Source: Deinococcus roseus
GTDB taxonomy: Bacteria; Deinococcota; Deinococci; Deinococcales; Deinococcaceae
Reading direction: 5' to 3'
Length of the DNA stretch: 64,000 bases
Assembly (NCBI RefSeq): GCF_014646895.1
Contig: NZ_BMOD01000026.1
Coordinates: 1-64,000, forward strand
Below the pieces are notes generated by a model. It was not told the origin of the DNA. It made no database searches and worked only from the letters and a program-made list of their open reading frames with translations. A program made the translations under genes and the position numbers. This document shows positions 9,269-17,437 of this stretch, in pieces. The first letter of the stretch is position 1, and each line of letters opens with the position of its first letter.

Positions 9269-9464
9269 CACGGTCGTGTTTGAGTCAATGATAGGGAGCA
9301 CCCTTGCTGAAAATGAGATCATTTCTTACAGAAAATGAGACAATGTGGGAAAAATAAAAGATTGATAAAATCCTTTGCTGCTGCAAAAAAAACCCTTATT
9401 GAAAAACCAAATTTTTCTGAACTGTGAATCTTCTTGAGGAAAAACTTATTTTTGAGGATGTACC

Positions 9465-9743
9465 ATGAAAGCACCCAGCAGCCCAGCGAGGAGACCCATG
9501 ACGGACGCACAGGTCATCGCGGTGAAAAGCGTGGTGCTCCGGCACCTCTCCAGCCGCACAGCCAAACGGCCCCTCACCCTGTTTTCCGAAGTGTCCAGAG
9601 AACTCAGGGAGGAAAAGCGCATCCCACTGCACGAAGACGACGTGCGGGCGGTGGTGTGGATGCTGGTTTCTGAAGGTGCTCTCAGGGTCCTGCCGGACCG
9701 CACCCTTCAGAAGAAACGCGGGGCATGTGTTAAGTTGGAGTGA
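9465..9743 (+). CDS. Small protein of unknown function, likely winged-helix fold
   Basis: 92 residues. ATG 9465 follows GAGGATG. The sequence VIAVKSVVLRHLSS, LFSEVSRELREEKRIPLHEDDVRAVVWMLVSEGALRVLPDRTL has the helix-helix-helix-strand rhythm of a winged-helix domain (inference). Its stop codon abuts the ATG of the next gene, an HD dNTPase, with no gap, so the two are translationally coupled. It may modulate the enzyme or the operon. No named family is recognised. Confidence 0.75.
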   Translation: MKAPSSPARRPMTDAQVIAVKSVVLRHLSSRTAKRPLTLFSEVSRELREEKRIPLHEDDVRAVVWMLVSEGALRVLPDRTLQKKRGACVKLE

Positions 9744-11051
9744 ATGCTGGAAGCCAGACGCCAGGAGCGCAAATTTCTAGACACCCCGGACCAGCGCAAC
9801 GCTTATGCCAGGGACCGCGACCGGGTGTTTTACACCGATGAATTCCGCAGGCTTGCCGAGATCACCCAGGTGATCACCCCCACCGGGTATGCCTTTCACA
9901 ACCGCCTGACCCACACGCTGGAAGTGTCGCAGATCTCCAGACGCATTGCCGAAAAGCTGCTCAAAGACCGCAAAACGCACCGGCAAAAATTCCATTCGGA
10001 GCTGGATCCAGATGTGGTGGAGACGGCTGCCCTGATCCATGACCTGGGGCACCCACCGTTTGGTCACATCGGGGAGGCGGTGCTGGATGAACTGGTCAGC
10101 GTGTACGACTCAGATGGCTTTGAAGGGAACGCCCAGTCTTTCAGGATTGTGACCCGTCTGGCCGTGCAATCCCAGAGCTATGTGGGCCTCAACCTCACCC
10201 GCGCATCCTTGCTGGCCGCCATGAAATACCCTTACCTGCGTGGTCCTGTCCCGCTGGACCCCAGCGACGAAGCGCAACTCAAACGGCACCGCAAGTATGG
10301 GGCCTACCGGGATGACCTGGAGTACTTCCAGTTTGTGCGGCAAGGCCAGGACACCGAGGAGCCCACCATCGAGGCGCAGATCATGGATTACGCCGATGAC
10401 ATCGCCTACTCCATTCACGACCTGGTGGATTTCTACCGGGCGGGCATTCTTCCGGCAGAGAACATGAAGCAGGACAGTTTCTTCCAGAGGTTTTTTGAAC
10501 GGGAAAAACACCTGGTGCTCAAGGACATCGAGATGTCTGAAAAAGAAGCCAGGGACTGCATCCGCAATGCCATTGATTTGATGGTGGGGGATTTTTACTC
10601 GGGCCGCCGCATTGAACACGCTTCTTTGAAATCTGCAGCTTCCAACTTCATTGCCAACTACGTTAGCAACATCCGGCTGGATGTCGCAGGCCAGACCCTC
10701 CTGATCGATCCCACCTACAAGGTGGAACTGGCGTTTTTCAGGCGCATGATCTGGGCTTATGTGATCCACCGGCCACAACTCAGCACCCAGCAGCGGGGAT
10801 ACCGCAACATCATTGAAAACCTGTTCCGCATTTACTGGAGCAGCATCGAAGACGATTACCAGCGCAACATTGTGCCCCCCCGTTTTCTGGAGGAGATCGA
10901 AGCCCTGCTGGAAGCCGATCCTGCCCGGTATCAGGTCAAGAAAGCCCGTCTGGTGGCAGACATCATTTCTTCTTTCTCAGACCGGCAGGCCATCATGATG
11001 TACCGCAGGCTCAATGGCATTGATCCTGGACAGGTGACGGATTACATCTGA
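9744..11051 (+). CDS. dgt: HD-domain dNTP triphosphohydrolase (dGTPase-like)
   Basis: 435 residues of the Dgt/dNTPase family. The N-terminal block DRVFYTDEFRRLAEITQVITP and FHNRLTHTLEVSQISR carries the first metal-ligand His; H99-D100 in ALIHDLGHPPFGHIGE is the HD pair, and IMDYADDIAYSIHDLVDFY supplies the later Asp. These enzymes cut dNTPs to nucleoside and triphosphate and help set dNTP pools. The gene starts right after the stop of the upstream 92-residue protein. After its end, 11052-11213 is A+T-rich and contains no further gene until the small peptide at 11214. Confidence 0.88.
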   Translation: MLEARRQERKFLDTPDQRNAYARDRDRVFYTDEFRRLAEITQVITPTGYAFHNRLTHTLEVSQISRRIAEKLLKDRKTHRQKFHSELDPDVVETAALIHDLGHPPFGHIGEAVLDELVSVYDSDGFEGNAQSFRIVTRLAVQSQSYVGLNLTRASLLAAMKYPYLRGPVPLDPSDEAQLKRHRKYGAYRDDLEYFQFVRQGQDTEEPTIEAQIMDYADDIAYSIHDLVDFYRAGILPAENMKQDSFFQRFFEREKHLVLKDIEMSEKEARDCIRNAIDLMVGDFYSGRRIEHASLKSAASNFIANYVSNIRLDVAGQTLLIDPTYKVELAFFRRMIWAYVIHRPQLSTQQRGYRNIIENLFRIYWSSIEDDYQRNIVPPRFLEEIEALLEADPARYQVKKARLVADIISSFSDRQAIMMYRRLNGIDPGQVTDYI

Positions 11052-11213
11052 AACATTTTCAGAAAAACTTTAATTTGCCCACTTTGTTACAAATTAAAGA
11101 CCTGTTTAGTCGAGTTTGACCTTTTTTAAAATTTTTTTTGCCACAATGGATTCAAAGGCAAACATCAAGACTTTGAATCCACTCCTGAAGGTGTTTGCCA
11201 GAGGAGGTACAGA

Positions 11214-11333
11214 ATGCAATTGCTATTGATTTTGTTGATTGTTTTGGTGTTGTGGGGGGTATCCGCTTTGATTTCCAGCATGGAAACCCAGGAACTCGAG
11301 CAGGATCCCGACATGCCCCACCATGCCCATTGA
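11214..11333 (+). CDS. 39-residue single-pass membrane peptide
   Basis: ATG 11214 follows AGAGGAGGTACAG, one of the best ribosome sites in the window. The peptide starts MQLLLILLIVLVLWGVSALI, one membrane helix, then a short acidic tail EQDPDMPHHAH. A terminator follows 28 bases after the stop. A second gene of the same design lies at 11659. Function unknown; small-membrane-protein regulators or toxin-like peptides have this shape, but nothing here decides between them. Confidence 0.6.
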   Translation: MQLLLILLIVLVLWGVSALISSMETQELEQDPDMPHHAH

Positions 11334-11361
11334 GGTTTTTGACAGCTCTTGCTCTTTTTTC

Positions 11362-11390
11362 TCCCGGCCAGTCCGGGATTTTTTGTTTTT
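11362..11390 (+). terminator. Intrinsic terminator after small membrane peptide
   Basis: TCCCGG (11362-11367) pairs with CCGGGA (11373-11378), followed by TTTTTTGTTTTTT. The remainder of 11391-11640 shows no gene that can be supported. Confidence 0.75.
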
Positions 11391-11658
11391 TCAGTAAGAT
11401 TGTTGTCTTTCTGACTGAATTCCAGCTTAGGAAAAAATCAAGTGTCGCAGCACACAAAGTTCAGGCTGAGCTAAGCCCGCTCTTGCCTGCGCTTCAACCA
11501 CATCCACCACAATGAACTCACCCTTTCAGAGCTGGCTTTCAAACAGAGCGGCCAGGGCAGGGCATGCCCCAGAAATGCGGCACATTGGTGGAAACGTTGG
11601 GTGAAGTCGCGTTGCAGCAGTCTGGAGACTGCCATTTGAGAAGTCAGGAGGACCGCAC

Positions 11659-11781
11659 ATGGAAGCCCTCGTCATGCTTGGATTTTTTGGTTGCCTCACC
11701 CTCGTGTCGTTCGTCCTGAGTGCACGGGAAGACTCTGATCCCGATGCAGAAACCCCGGTTTTGACCGCAAACGCCCAGTAA
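11659..11781 (+). CDS. 40-residue single-pass membrane peptide
   Basis: ATG 11659 follows TCAGGAGGACC. The peptide MEALVMLGFFGCLTLVSFVL is one hydrophobic helix, followed by an acidic tail with EDSDPDAE. Size, topology and the acidic tail mirror the 39-residue peptide at 11214, although the sequences are not close. A hairpin followed by T residues lies at 11816. Function unknown. Confidence 0.55.
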   Translation: MEALVMLGFFGCLTLVSFVLSAREDSDPDAETPVLTANAQ

Positions 11782-11815
11782 GCCCCAGCACACCTCTGTT
11801 TTCCTTTCCCTTCCC

Positions 11816-11842
11816 AGTCGGCCCAGGCCGGCTTTCTTTTTG
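11816..11842 (+). terminator. Probable terminator
   Basis: AGTCGGCC and GCCGGCT form a G+C-rich hairpin with a very short loop, followed by TTCTTTTT. It ends the small peptide transcript. The stretch 11843-12126 up to rtcB shows no further gene. Confidence 0.6.
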
Positions 11843-12126
11843 GGCGTTTTGAAGTGCTGCAGGTTGCTTCACGCAAGTTCACAGTCCAAAAACCTTTTCC
11901 AAAGGTCATCAAGCCTGTCTGCACAAGACCCACCTCTTTTGTGCAACTGCATTAAGTCAGGTGGCCGATGAATCACACGGTGCAGGGCTGCTACCCTGAA
12001 ACCAGAGCCTCAACTGCTGCTGTGAGGCGTGGCTTTCCTTTCCGGCCCCAATGACCTCGGACCCCTTTGCTGTGCAGAAAACAGCAGGGTGCGGGCTGTC
12101 ATGCCCACAGCACACCAAGAGGCAAC

Positions 12127-13617
12127 ATGTTTTCCAGAATTGATCCTTACCGTTTGACATTTTCGAGCCCTCTTTTTTCTGACATCACCCTGTTTGCCAG
12201 TGCACAGGTTCCTTTTGATGCTGCAGCCACCCGGGAACTGCGGCAGATGCTGGAACTGCAGAACACCCTGCAACGCTGGCAGCAAGTTTTGCCGGACAGC
12301 ACCCGCGAACAGATGGCCCTGCTGAAAGTGGTGCTGACCCCGGATTTCCACAAAGCCAGGGGCATCCCCGTGGGCACGGTGCTGCAGACCCGAGATGTGC
12401 TGCTGCCCCAGGCCATTGGCAACGACATCGGGTGTGGCATGCGCCTGCACACCACCTCCCTGACAGCAGAACAGGTGCTGGGCCAGCAAAAAGAACTCGT
12501 GCCCATCTTCAGACGCATGTTTTTCGAGGCGGGCCGCAACATCCCCATGAACCGCCTGCAACGGGAAGCCCTGCTCAGGGAGGGTTTGCTGGGTTTGCTG
12601 GAAGCCACCCCCTCCAGCCTGCAAGCAGGACTCTGGCAGGAAGTTCAGGACCAGAACCTCCTGCAGGACATCGAACACACCGAAAGGCTGGGCAGCCTGC
12701 CTGCCAGCAGCACCCCGGGACTCGAGGACTTTCTGGGTTCTGACACCCTGACCCGCGATGGTCAGGTGGGCAGCCTGGGAGGAGGCAATCACTTTGTGGA
12801 AATCCAGCGGGTGGCCCGCATCCTGGACCCACAGCGGGCGCACCAGTGGAACCTCAGGGAAAATCAGGTGGTGGTGATGGTGCACTCAGGTTCGGTGTCG
12901 GTGGGGCATTCCAGTGCCAGCGTGATCCGGGAGGAGGTGTCCAGCCTTTATCCGGCCTGTCTGGGCAAGCCTGCCAATGGCATTTTCCCGGTGCCTTTTT
13001 CTGAAGCGCATGTGCAGCAAACGGCACAGATCTGGGACGCGCTGCACAATGCAGCCAACTTTGCCACCGCCAACCGCATGATGCTGGCCCTGATGGTGCA
13101 GAAAGTGTTTCGCCAGCAGGGTCTAGAGACCGATTTTCCCCTGCTCTATGATGCGCCCCACAACATGATCTGGCAGGAAGATCAAACCATCCTGCACCGC
13201 AAGGGGGCCACCCCTGCAAGGGGATGGATGGACCTGCAGCACACGCCTTTTGCAGGCACCGGGGAACCTGTGCTGGTGCCCGGGTCCATGGGGTCCAGCA
13301 GTTTCGTGCTGGCAGGTCTGGGCCTGCAGGATGCCCTGAACAGTGCCAGCCATGGTGCAGGACGGGTGCTTTCCCGGGGGCAGGCCATGCAGCAACCCGA
13401 AGGAAGACTTTCTGAATTGCTGGACCAGCAGCGCATTGTCACCCCGCTGGATCTGGTGCGGGCCAGACCGGACATTGCCCGTGAGAAGCGCCGTGAGCTG
13501 TTGCAGGAAGCCCCCCAGGCCTACAAGAACATCCAGGCCATCATGGACACCTTGCAGGGCGCACAGATGGCTTTGGTGGTGGCTGAACTGGAACCCCTGA
13601 TCACCATCAAGGGCTGA
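12127..13617 (+). CDS. rtcB: RtcB-family RNA ligase
   Basis: About 496 residues. RtcB motifs appear in order: GNDIGCGMR (metal-binding Cys), LGGGNHFVEI, MVHSGSVSVG, YDAPHN, HRKGATPA, VPGSMGSSSFVL and SASHGAGRVLSR, the last holding the His that carries GMP. RtcB joins 2',3'-cyclic phosphate or 3'-phosphate RNA ends to 5'-OH ends, in tRNA repair and splicing. The start at MFSRIDPYR is preferred because the upstream extension has atypical sequence; the ribosome site is weak. No archease or RtcA gene is adjacent. An RNA ligase is of interest given the interrupted tRNA gene at 33653, though no link is shown. Confidence 0.88.
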   Translation: MFSRIDPYRLTFSSPLFSDITLFASAQVPFDAAATRELRQMLELQNTLQRWQQVLPDSTREQMALLKVVLTPDFHKARGIPVGTVLQTRDVLLPQAIGNDIGCGMRLHTTSLTAEQVLGQQKELVPIFRRMFFEAGRNIPMNRLQREALLREGLLGLLEATPSSLQAGLWQEVQDQNLLQDIEHTERLGSLPASSTPGLEDFLGSDTLTRDGQVGSLGGGNHFVEIQRVARILDPQRAHQWNLRENQVVVMVHSGSVSVGHSSASVIREEVSSLYPACLGKPANGIFPVPFSEAHVQQTAQIWDALHNAANFATANRMMLALMVQKVFRQQGLETDFPLLYDAPHNMIWQEDQTILHRKGATPARGWMDLQHTPFAGTGEPVLVPGSMGSSSFVLAGLGLQDALNSASHGAGRVLSRGQAMQQPEGRLSELLDQQRIVTPLDLVRARPDIAREKRRELLQEAPQAYKNIQAIMDTLQGAQMALVVAELEPLITIKG

Positions 13618-13721
13618 AGCGGCAAACCCCAGGAAGCAAACCCTTTTCAGGACTGTGAGCTGGGTCTCAGCGTGGCCCGGTTTGCAGTCCTATTTTGGAG
13701 AGCAACACGGGAGGAGCAACC

Positions 13722-14036
13722 ATGTCTGATTTGCAGATCACCATCAAGAACAACACAGAAGTGCAGCATTACGAGGCCCTGGTCAATGGAGAAGTGGTCG
13801 GTTTTGCCGAATACCGCCCGCTGGAACATGCGGTGATGTTCACGCACACCGAGGTGAATTCCAGCATGGAAGGCAAGGGTGTGGGAAGCACCCTGGTCCG
13901 TCAGGCCCTGGAAGAGACCCGCGCATCTGGCAAATGGGTGATTCCCATGTGTCCTTTCGTGGTGGCTTTCATTCGCAGGCACCCGGAGTACCTGGATGCG
14001 GTCAAGCCACAGGACCGTGGGATTTTTGGGATCTGA
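13722..14036 (+). CDS. Short GNAT acetyltransferase-like protein
   Basis: 104 residues from ATG 13722, which follows GGGAGGAGC. The core VNGEVVGFAEYRP, VMFTHTEVNSSMEGKGVGSTLVRQALEETRASGKWVIPMCPFVVAFIRRHPEY matches the compact YjdJ-type GNAT group (COG2388). The acetyl-CoA loop is EGKGVGSTLV, and the CPFVVAFIRRHPEY tail is diagnostic of the group. Substrate unknown. It lies about 105 bases after rtcB and may be in its own unit. Confidence 0.8.
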   Translation: MSDLQITIKNNTEVQHYEALVNGEVVGFAEYRPLEHAVMFTHTEVNSSMEGKGVGSTLVRQALEETRASGKWVIPMCPFVVAFIRRHPEYLDAVKPQDRGIFGI

Positions 14037-14093
14037 TCTGCGGCACTGCTGATCCGGCACACCTCTGGCAAAAACTCCCGCTACAATGGTTGC

Positions 14094-14510
14094 ATGCAAT
14101 TTGTCCGTTTGCTGGTGGGCTGGGTGGTGATTGCCTTTTCTGCCCTGATGATGGTGGCTGCTTTCGGAGACCTTTTCGGAGGTCAACCTGCAGGGCGGGA
14201 AACCTCGGTGGGGGTGCTCTGGGGCATGGTGGTGTTCTTTGCCCTCACCCTGTATGGGGGCATCTGGCTGATCCGCTCCGGGAAACCCAACCTTGAGGTG
14301 CTGTCCCGCAAGGTGCTGGCTTTTGTGGAACAGGAAAAAGGCCGGGTCACCATTGCAGAGGTGGTGCTGCACTGCAACCTCAGTGTGGAGGTGGCCAAAC
14401 GCATCATGGACCAGTTCATCCGGGAAGGCATGGCCCGTCTGGAGGTCTCTGACCTGCTGCAGGAGGTCTACGTGTTCGAAGGCCTCTTGCCTGAGCCCGT
14501 GAAACTTTAA
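14094..14510 (+). CDS. Two-helix membrane protein with C-terminal winged-helix-like domain
   Basis: 138 residues. Two membrane helices (about 5-27 and 40-62) are followed by a cytoplasmic ~70-residue part, VLSRKVLAFVEQEKGRVTIAEVVLHCNLSVEVAKRIMDQFIREGMARLEV, with the spacing of a winged helix-turn-helix. TACAAT (14082-14087) lies 6 bases before the ATG and no ribosome site is visible, so the mRNA is leaderless. A membrane-tethered regulator is possible (inference); no named family is recognised. Confidence 0.75.
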   Translation: MQFVRLLVGWVVIAFSALMMVAAFGDLFGGQPAGRETSVGVLWGMVVFFALTLYGGIWLIRSGKPNLEVLSRKVLAFVEQEKGRVTIAEVVLHCNLSVEVAKRIMDQFIREGMARLEVSDLLQEVYVFEGLLPEPVKL

Positions 14511-14521
14511 CCTGTAAACCC

Positions 14522-15256
14522 TCAGATGTGTTGCTTCAGGGCCTGGGCCAGACTCCATTCAAACCCTGCCAGGTCACTGAGGCCCTGCGGAGGATACCCC
14601 ACTTTTTCGGCAATGTGGTCTCCGTACATGCAGGTGAACAGGGTGGGGAAGTGGGTGCTTTGCAGGTGGGGACGCAGCACCTCTGAGGTGTATTCCAGTT
14701 CTTCTGCAGAGAAGGTCAGGGGGATTTCGGCAAAACGCTGGGCCTGTCCTTCCTGATCCAGCATCTGTTGCAGGGTTTCTGGAGCGCCATGCTGCAGCAT
14801 GTAAAAATGCCGGAAAGCATTTGAAAAGGCAGAACGCCGCAGGTTTTCCTGTTTGATATCTTCGCTGACCCACAGCATCACCGGAATCCAGTCCAGGTGG
14901 TATTTGGCCTGATTGAACCTTGCGGAAGCATCGTTGAGGTAACGGTGGGTCCAGCCGCCTTTCACATCGTCCACCATCACCCAGCAGATCTTGCGGTCTG
15001 GGCGGTCTGGCAGCCGCGCATTCAGTTCTGCTGCGAAGTCCTGCAACCACCCATCTGCTCCAGCGGCAATCAGTTCATCCAGGCGTTCTGCCACATGCTC
15101 ACGGGCCATGGGGTTGAGGGCCTGCAGGGGCAGGGTGGGCAGGCGCTCCGGGTGTCCGTCTATCATCAAATCCAGGTAGGCCTGGAAACGCTCCATCCCT
15201 CTGGGCACCTCGTAGAGGGCACGCTGTTTTTTCAGAAGGGGCACGGCTTCAATCAT
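14522..15256 (-). CDS. Protein of unknown function
   Basis: About 244 residues. The start is uncertain: ATG 15256 (MIEAVPLLKKQRALYEVPRG) is preferred, but ATG 15292 gives 12 more residues and neither has a clear ribosome site. The protein is soluble, rich in aromatic residues in its middle (WVMVDDVKGGWTHRYL, YHLDWIPVMLWVSED), with no signal peptide. Coding bias is clear. No family is recognised. It is convergent with the membrane protein gene ending at 14510 and shares the upstream region with ruvX. Confidence 0.75.
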   Translation of the reverse strand: MIEAVPLLKKQRALYEVPRGMERFQAYLDLMIDGHPERLPTLPLQALNPMAREHVAERLDELIAAGADGWLQDFAAELNARLPDRPDRKICWVMVDDVKGGWTHRYLNDASARFNQAKYHLDWIPVMLWVSEDIKQENLRRSAFSNAFRHFYMLQHGAPETLQQMLDQEGQAQRFAEIPLTFSAEELEYTSEVLRPHLQSTHFPTLFTCMYGDHIAEKVGYPPQGLSDLAGFEWSLAQALKQHI

Positions 15257-15343
15257 GTTCCCAGTGTGACGGGAGAAACCCTGGTTTTGCATGGGCCGGG
15301 TGGCGGATGCTGGATGTGGTTTTGCATATTGTTCTGCATATTC

Positions 15344-15372
15344 TTGACATGGGCTGCATAACGTGCTATATT
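15344..15372 (+). promoter_or_regulatory. Strong promoter of ruvX
   Basis: TTGACA (15344-15349), exactly 17 bases, TATATT (15367-15372). Just upstream, GCATATT occurs twice 12 bases apart (15324 and 15336), which could bind a regulator on one face of the helix. Confidence 0.75.
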
Positions 15373-15383
15373 AATCAACATAA

Positions 15384-15410
15384 GCGGCGAAAAGACCGCG
15401 ATTTTTTTTG
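15384..15410 (+). promoter_or_regulatory. Terminator-like hairpin in the ruvX leader
   Basis: GCGG (15384-15387) pairs with CCGC (15396-15399) and eight T residues follow, only about 10 bases after the predicted transcription start and about 25 before the ATG. This promoter-then-hairpin layout resembles the repeats of the 29.8-34.9 kb island, including GGCGAAAAG. Attenuation of ruvX is an inference. Confidence 0.5.
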
Positions 15411-15432
15411 CCCCAAAAACCCCGGAACCCTT

Positions 15433-15843
15433 ATGGCCGACACCCCTGCAAACCCCGACACCACCTACCTGGCTTTGGATGCCAGTCCAAAACGCATTGG
15501 TTTTGCGGTCAGCTATGGACGGCTGGCTTTTGGCCGGGGCTACCTGCACCGCCAGAAACTGCAAAACGATGTGGCTGCCGTTCAGGCCAAAATGCAGCAG
15601 GAGGAGGCCACCGAAGTGGTGATGGGGTTGCCCCTGCGCACCGATGGTCTGCCCAGCAAGCAGGCCCAGAGGGTTCGCGCGCTGGGACACGCCCTGCGTC
15701 AGGCTGGCGTGACGGTGCACTACCAGGACGAGCGCTTCACCACCATCAGCGCAGACGAGGACCTGAAAGGCCGTTTCCGGGCCAAGGGTGAACTTGATGA
15801 GGCCAGTGCTGTGCGCATCCTGCAACTCTTTCTGGAAGATTGA
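15433..15843 (+). CDS. ruvX: RuvX/YqgF-family putative pre-16S rRNA nuclease
   Basis: 136 residues, normal for the family. The first catalytic Asp is in YLALDASPKRIGFAVS, followed by VVMGLPLRTDG, then YQDERFTT (the DERxT motif) and the final acidic residue in ELDEASAVRIL. The family is RNase H-like and is involved in 16S rRNA 5' maturation; a Holliday-junction resolvase role was once proposed. The usual Gly of DxGxKRIG is Ser (DASPKRIG). The ATG at 15433 has no strong ribosome site. Confidence 0.85.
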   Translation: MADTPANPDTTYLALDASPKRIGFAVSYGRLAFGRGYLHRQKLQNDVAAVQAKMQQEEATEVVMGLPLRTDGLPSKQAQRVRALGHALRQAGVTVHYQDERFTTISADEDLKGRFRAKGELDEASAVRILQLFLED

Positions 15844-15893
15844 CACCCACCATTTGCAGCCCTGAGCATCCAGCAGGTTAGAATACCTGACAC

Positions 15894-17078
15894 ATGCTTA
15901 GACAGGACTTCATTTACCCCACCGGAATCTATCTGGACGGCAATTCTCTGGGCCTCGCCTCCCATGCCAGCCTGAAGGCCATTGAGCGCCGTTTGCAGGA
16001 GTGGCAACAGCAGGCGGTGAACGGCTGGGAATCCTGGTTTGGTCTGGCCGAAACCCTCAGTCCCACCCTGGCGAACCTGATGGGGGCTTTGCCAGAAGAG
16101 GTGATTGCCACGGGCAGCATCACCATGAATTTGCATGCTTTGCTGGCCACTTTTTACAAACCCACAGGGCAGCGCAGGCATCTGATGGCCACCAGCCTGG
16201 ATTTTCCCAGTGACCTTTACGCCTTGCAATCCTGGGCAGAGCGGGAAGGGGCAGAACTGCGCCTGATTCCCTCCAGGGATGGCTACACCCTGGAAGAGGA
16301 AGACATCAGAGCTGCTTTTCAGGACGATGTGGCGCTGGTGCTGCTCCCCACGGTGCTGTACGCCAGTGGTCAGTTGCTGGACATCGGGCAGTACGCCAGC
16401 CTTGCCCGGGAGAAAGGCATTGTGCTGGGGGTGGATGCTGCGCACTCTGCAGGATCTGTGCCCCACCAGTTGCACGACTGGGGTGTGGATTTTGCGGTGT
16501 GGTGCAGCTACAAGTACCTGAATGCAGGTCCGGGGGCTCCTGGCGGTCTTTTTGTGCACCAGAAGCACTTTGCAAAGCTGCCCGGACTGCGGGGGTGGTG
16601 GGGACACCAGAAATCCAGCACCTTCGAGATGCACCAGCATTTTACCCCGGAGCATGGAGCAGGGGCGTACCAGATCAGCACCCCCAGCATTCTGGCGCTG
16701 GCTGGCCTGGAAGGGGCACTTGAGGCGTTCCAGAAAGTGGGCATGCAGGACATCCGGGCACGTTCGCTGGAGCTCACCGAACATTTCATGGCCCTGCTGG
16801 ACCAGCACACCCCCGAATTGAAAGTGGTGACCCCCAGAAAAGCAGAGCACCGGGGGGGGCATGTCAGCGTGCAGCACCCTGATGCCAGGCTGCTCAGTCT
16901 GGCGCTCAGAAGCAGGGGAATTGTGCCGGATTTCAGGACCCCGGATTTGTTGCGCATGGCTCCGGTGGCTTTTTACAACACCGAGGAGGAGCTGGAAAAG
17001 ACCGTACTGGTGCTGAGGGAACTGCTGGACAGTGGCTCTTACCAGCAGTTCAGGCAGCAGGAAACCCGGGTGGTGTGA
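15894..17078 (+). CDS. kynU: Kynureninase
   Basis: 394 residues, PLP-dependent fold type I. Kynureninase features: FIYPTGIYLDGNSLGL at the N-terminus, the GWESWFGLAE region, FPSDLYALQSW, GVDAAHSAGSVPHQLHDWGVDFAVWCSYKYLNAGPGAPGGLFVH with the PLP lysine at K207, and GWWGHQ. It cleaves kynurenine or 3-hydroxykynurenine to anthranilate or 3-hydroxyanthranilate plus alanine. No other kynurenine-pathway gene is adjacent. TAGAAT (15879-15884) ends 9 bases before the ATG and there is no ribosome site, so it is likely leaderless. Confidence 0.9.
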   Translation: MLRQDFIYPTGIYLDGNSLGLASHASLKAIERRLQEWQQQAVNGWESWFGLAETLSPTLANLMGALPEEVIATGSITMNLHALLATFYKPTGQRRHLMATSLDFPSDLYALQSWAEREGAELRLIPSRDGYTLEEEDIRAAFQDDVALVLLPTVLYASGQLLDIGQYASLAREKGIVLGVDAAHSAGSVPHQLHDWGVDFAVWCSYKYLNAGPGAPGGLFVHQKHFAKLPGLRGWWGHQKSSTFEMHQHFTPEHGAGAYQISTPSILALAGLEGALEAFQKVGMQDIRARSLELTEHFMALLDQHTPELKVVTPRKAEHRGGHVSVQHPDARLLSLALRSRGIVPDFRTPDLLRMAPVAFYNTEEELEKTVLVLRELLDSGSYQQFRQQETRVV

Positions 17079-17144
17079 GCGATTTTCTGAAGCCAAACTG
17101 AGCATGTTTGAGCAAGCTGTACAGAAAATCTAAAGGGTCAGGAA

Positions 17145-17192
17145 TTTCCCGTATTGGAGGGCATTTTTGGTATTCGGGAAAAAGCGTTTTTG
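17145..17192 (+). terminator. Possible terminator after kynU
   Basis: TTTCCCG (17145-17151) pairs with CGGGAAA (17175-17181) across a 23-base loop, followed by AAGCGTTTTTG. The long loop makes it a weak candidate. Confidence 0.4.
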
Positions 17193-17201
17193 ACGTGTGG
17201 A

Positions 17202-17231
17202 TTGACGTTAAAGGGCTTTTTTTGTCATACT
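17202..17231 (+). promoter_or_regulatory. Promoter of the subtilase leader
   Basis: TTGACG (17202-17207) and CATACT (17226-17231) are 18 bases apart, placing the transcript start about 25 bases before the riboswitch. Confidence 0.5.
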
Positions 17232-17262
17232 TAGGGCAGATCAGCACAGAGCCAAACCCTCT

Positions 17263-17341
17263 GCCTGATAGAGACGTTGAAACCTTTCCTGTATGCGGGC
17301 ACCTGGGAAGGGTGGAGTCAGTGGTGCGACCGGCTATTGGC
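17263..17341 (+). ncRNA. c-di-GMP-II riboswitch (copy B)
   Basis: Shares GTATGCGGGCACC, GGAGTCA and GGTGCGACCGGC with copy A at 4234. The helices differ but still pair: CCTTTCC with GGGAAGG, and the outer GCC-GATAG with CTATTGGC (17334-17341). Downstream lie GTGATGTT/AACATCAC and GCATC/GGATGC hairpins and then the ribosome site, with no T-run, so control of translation is more likely than termination. The controlled gene is a secreted lipoprotein protease. Confidence 0.88.
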
Positions 17342-17437
17342 CGCCGCAGTGATGTTTGAAAACATCACCGTGGCTTGCATGCATCTGCTTTGCGGATGCC
17401 CTCTCTCGAATCTCGGGAGCCTAGGAGGGACGTGACC

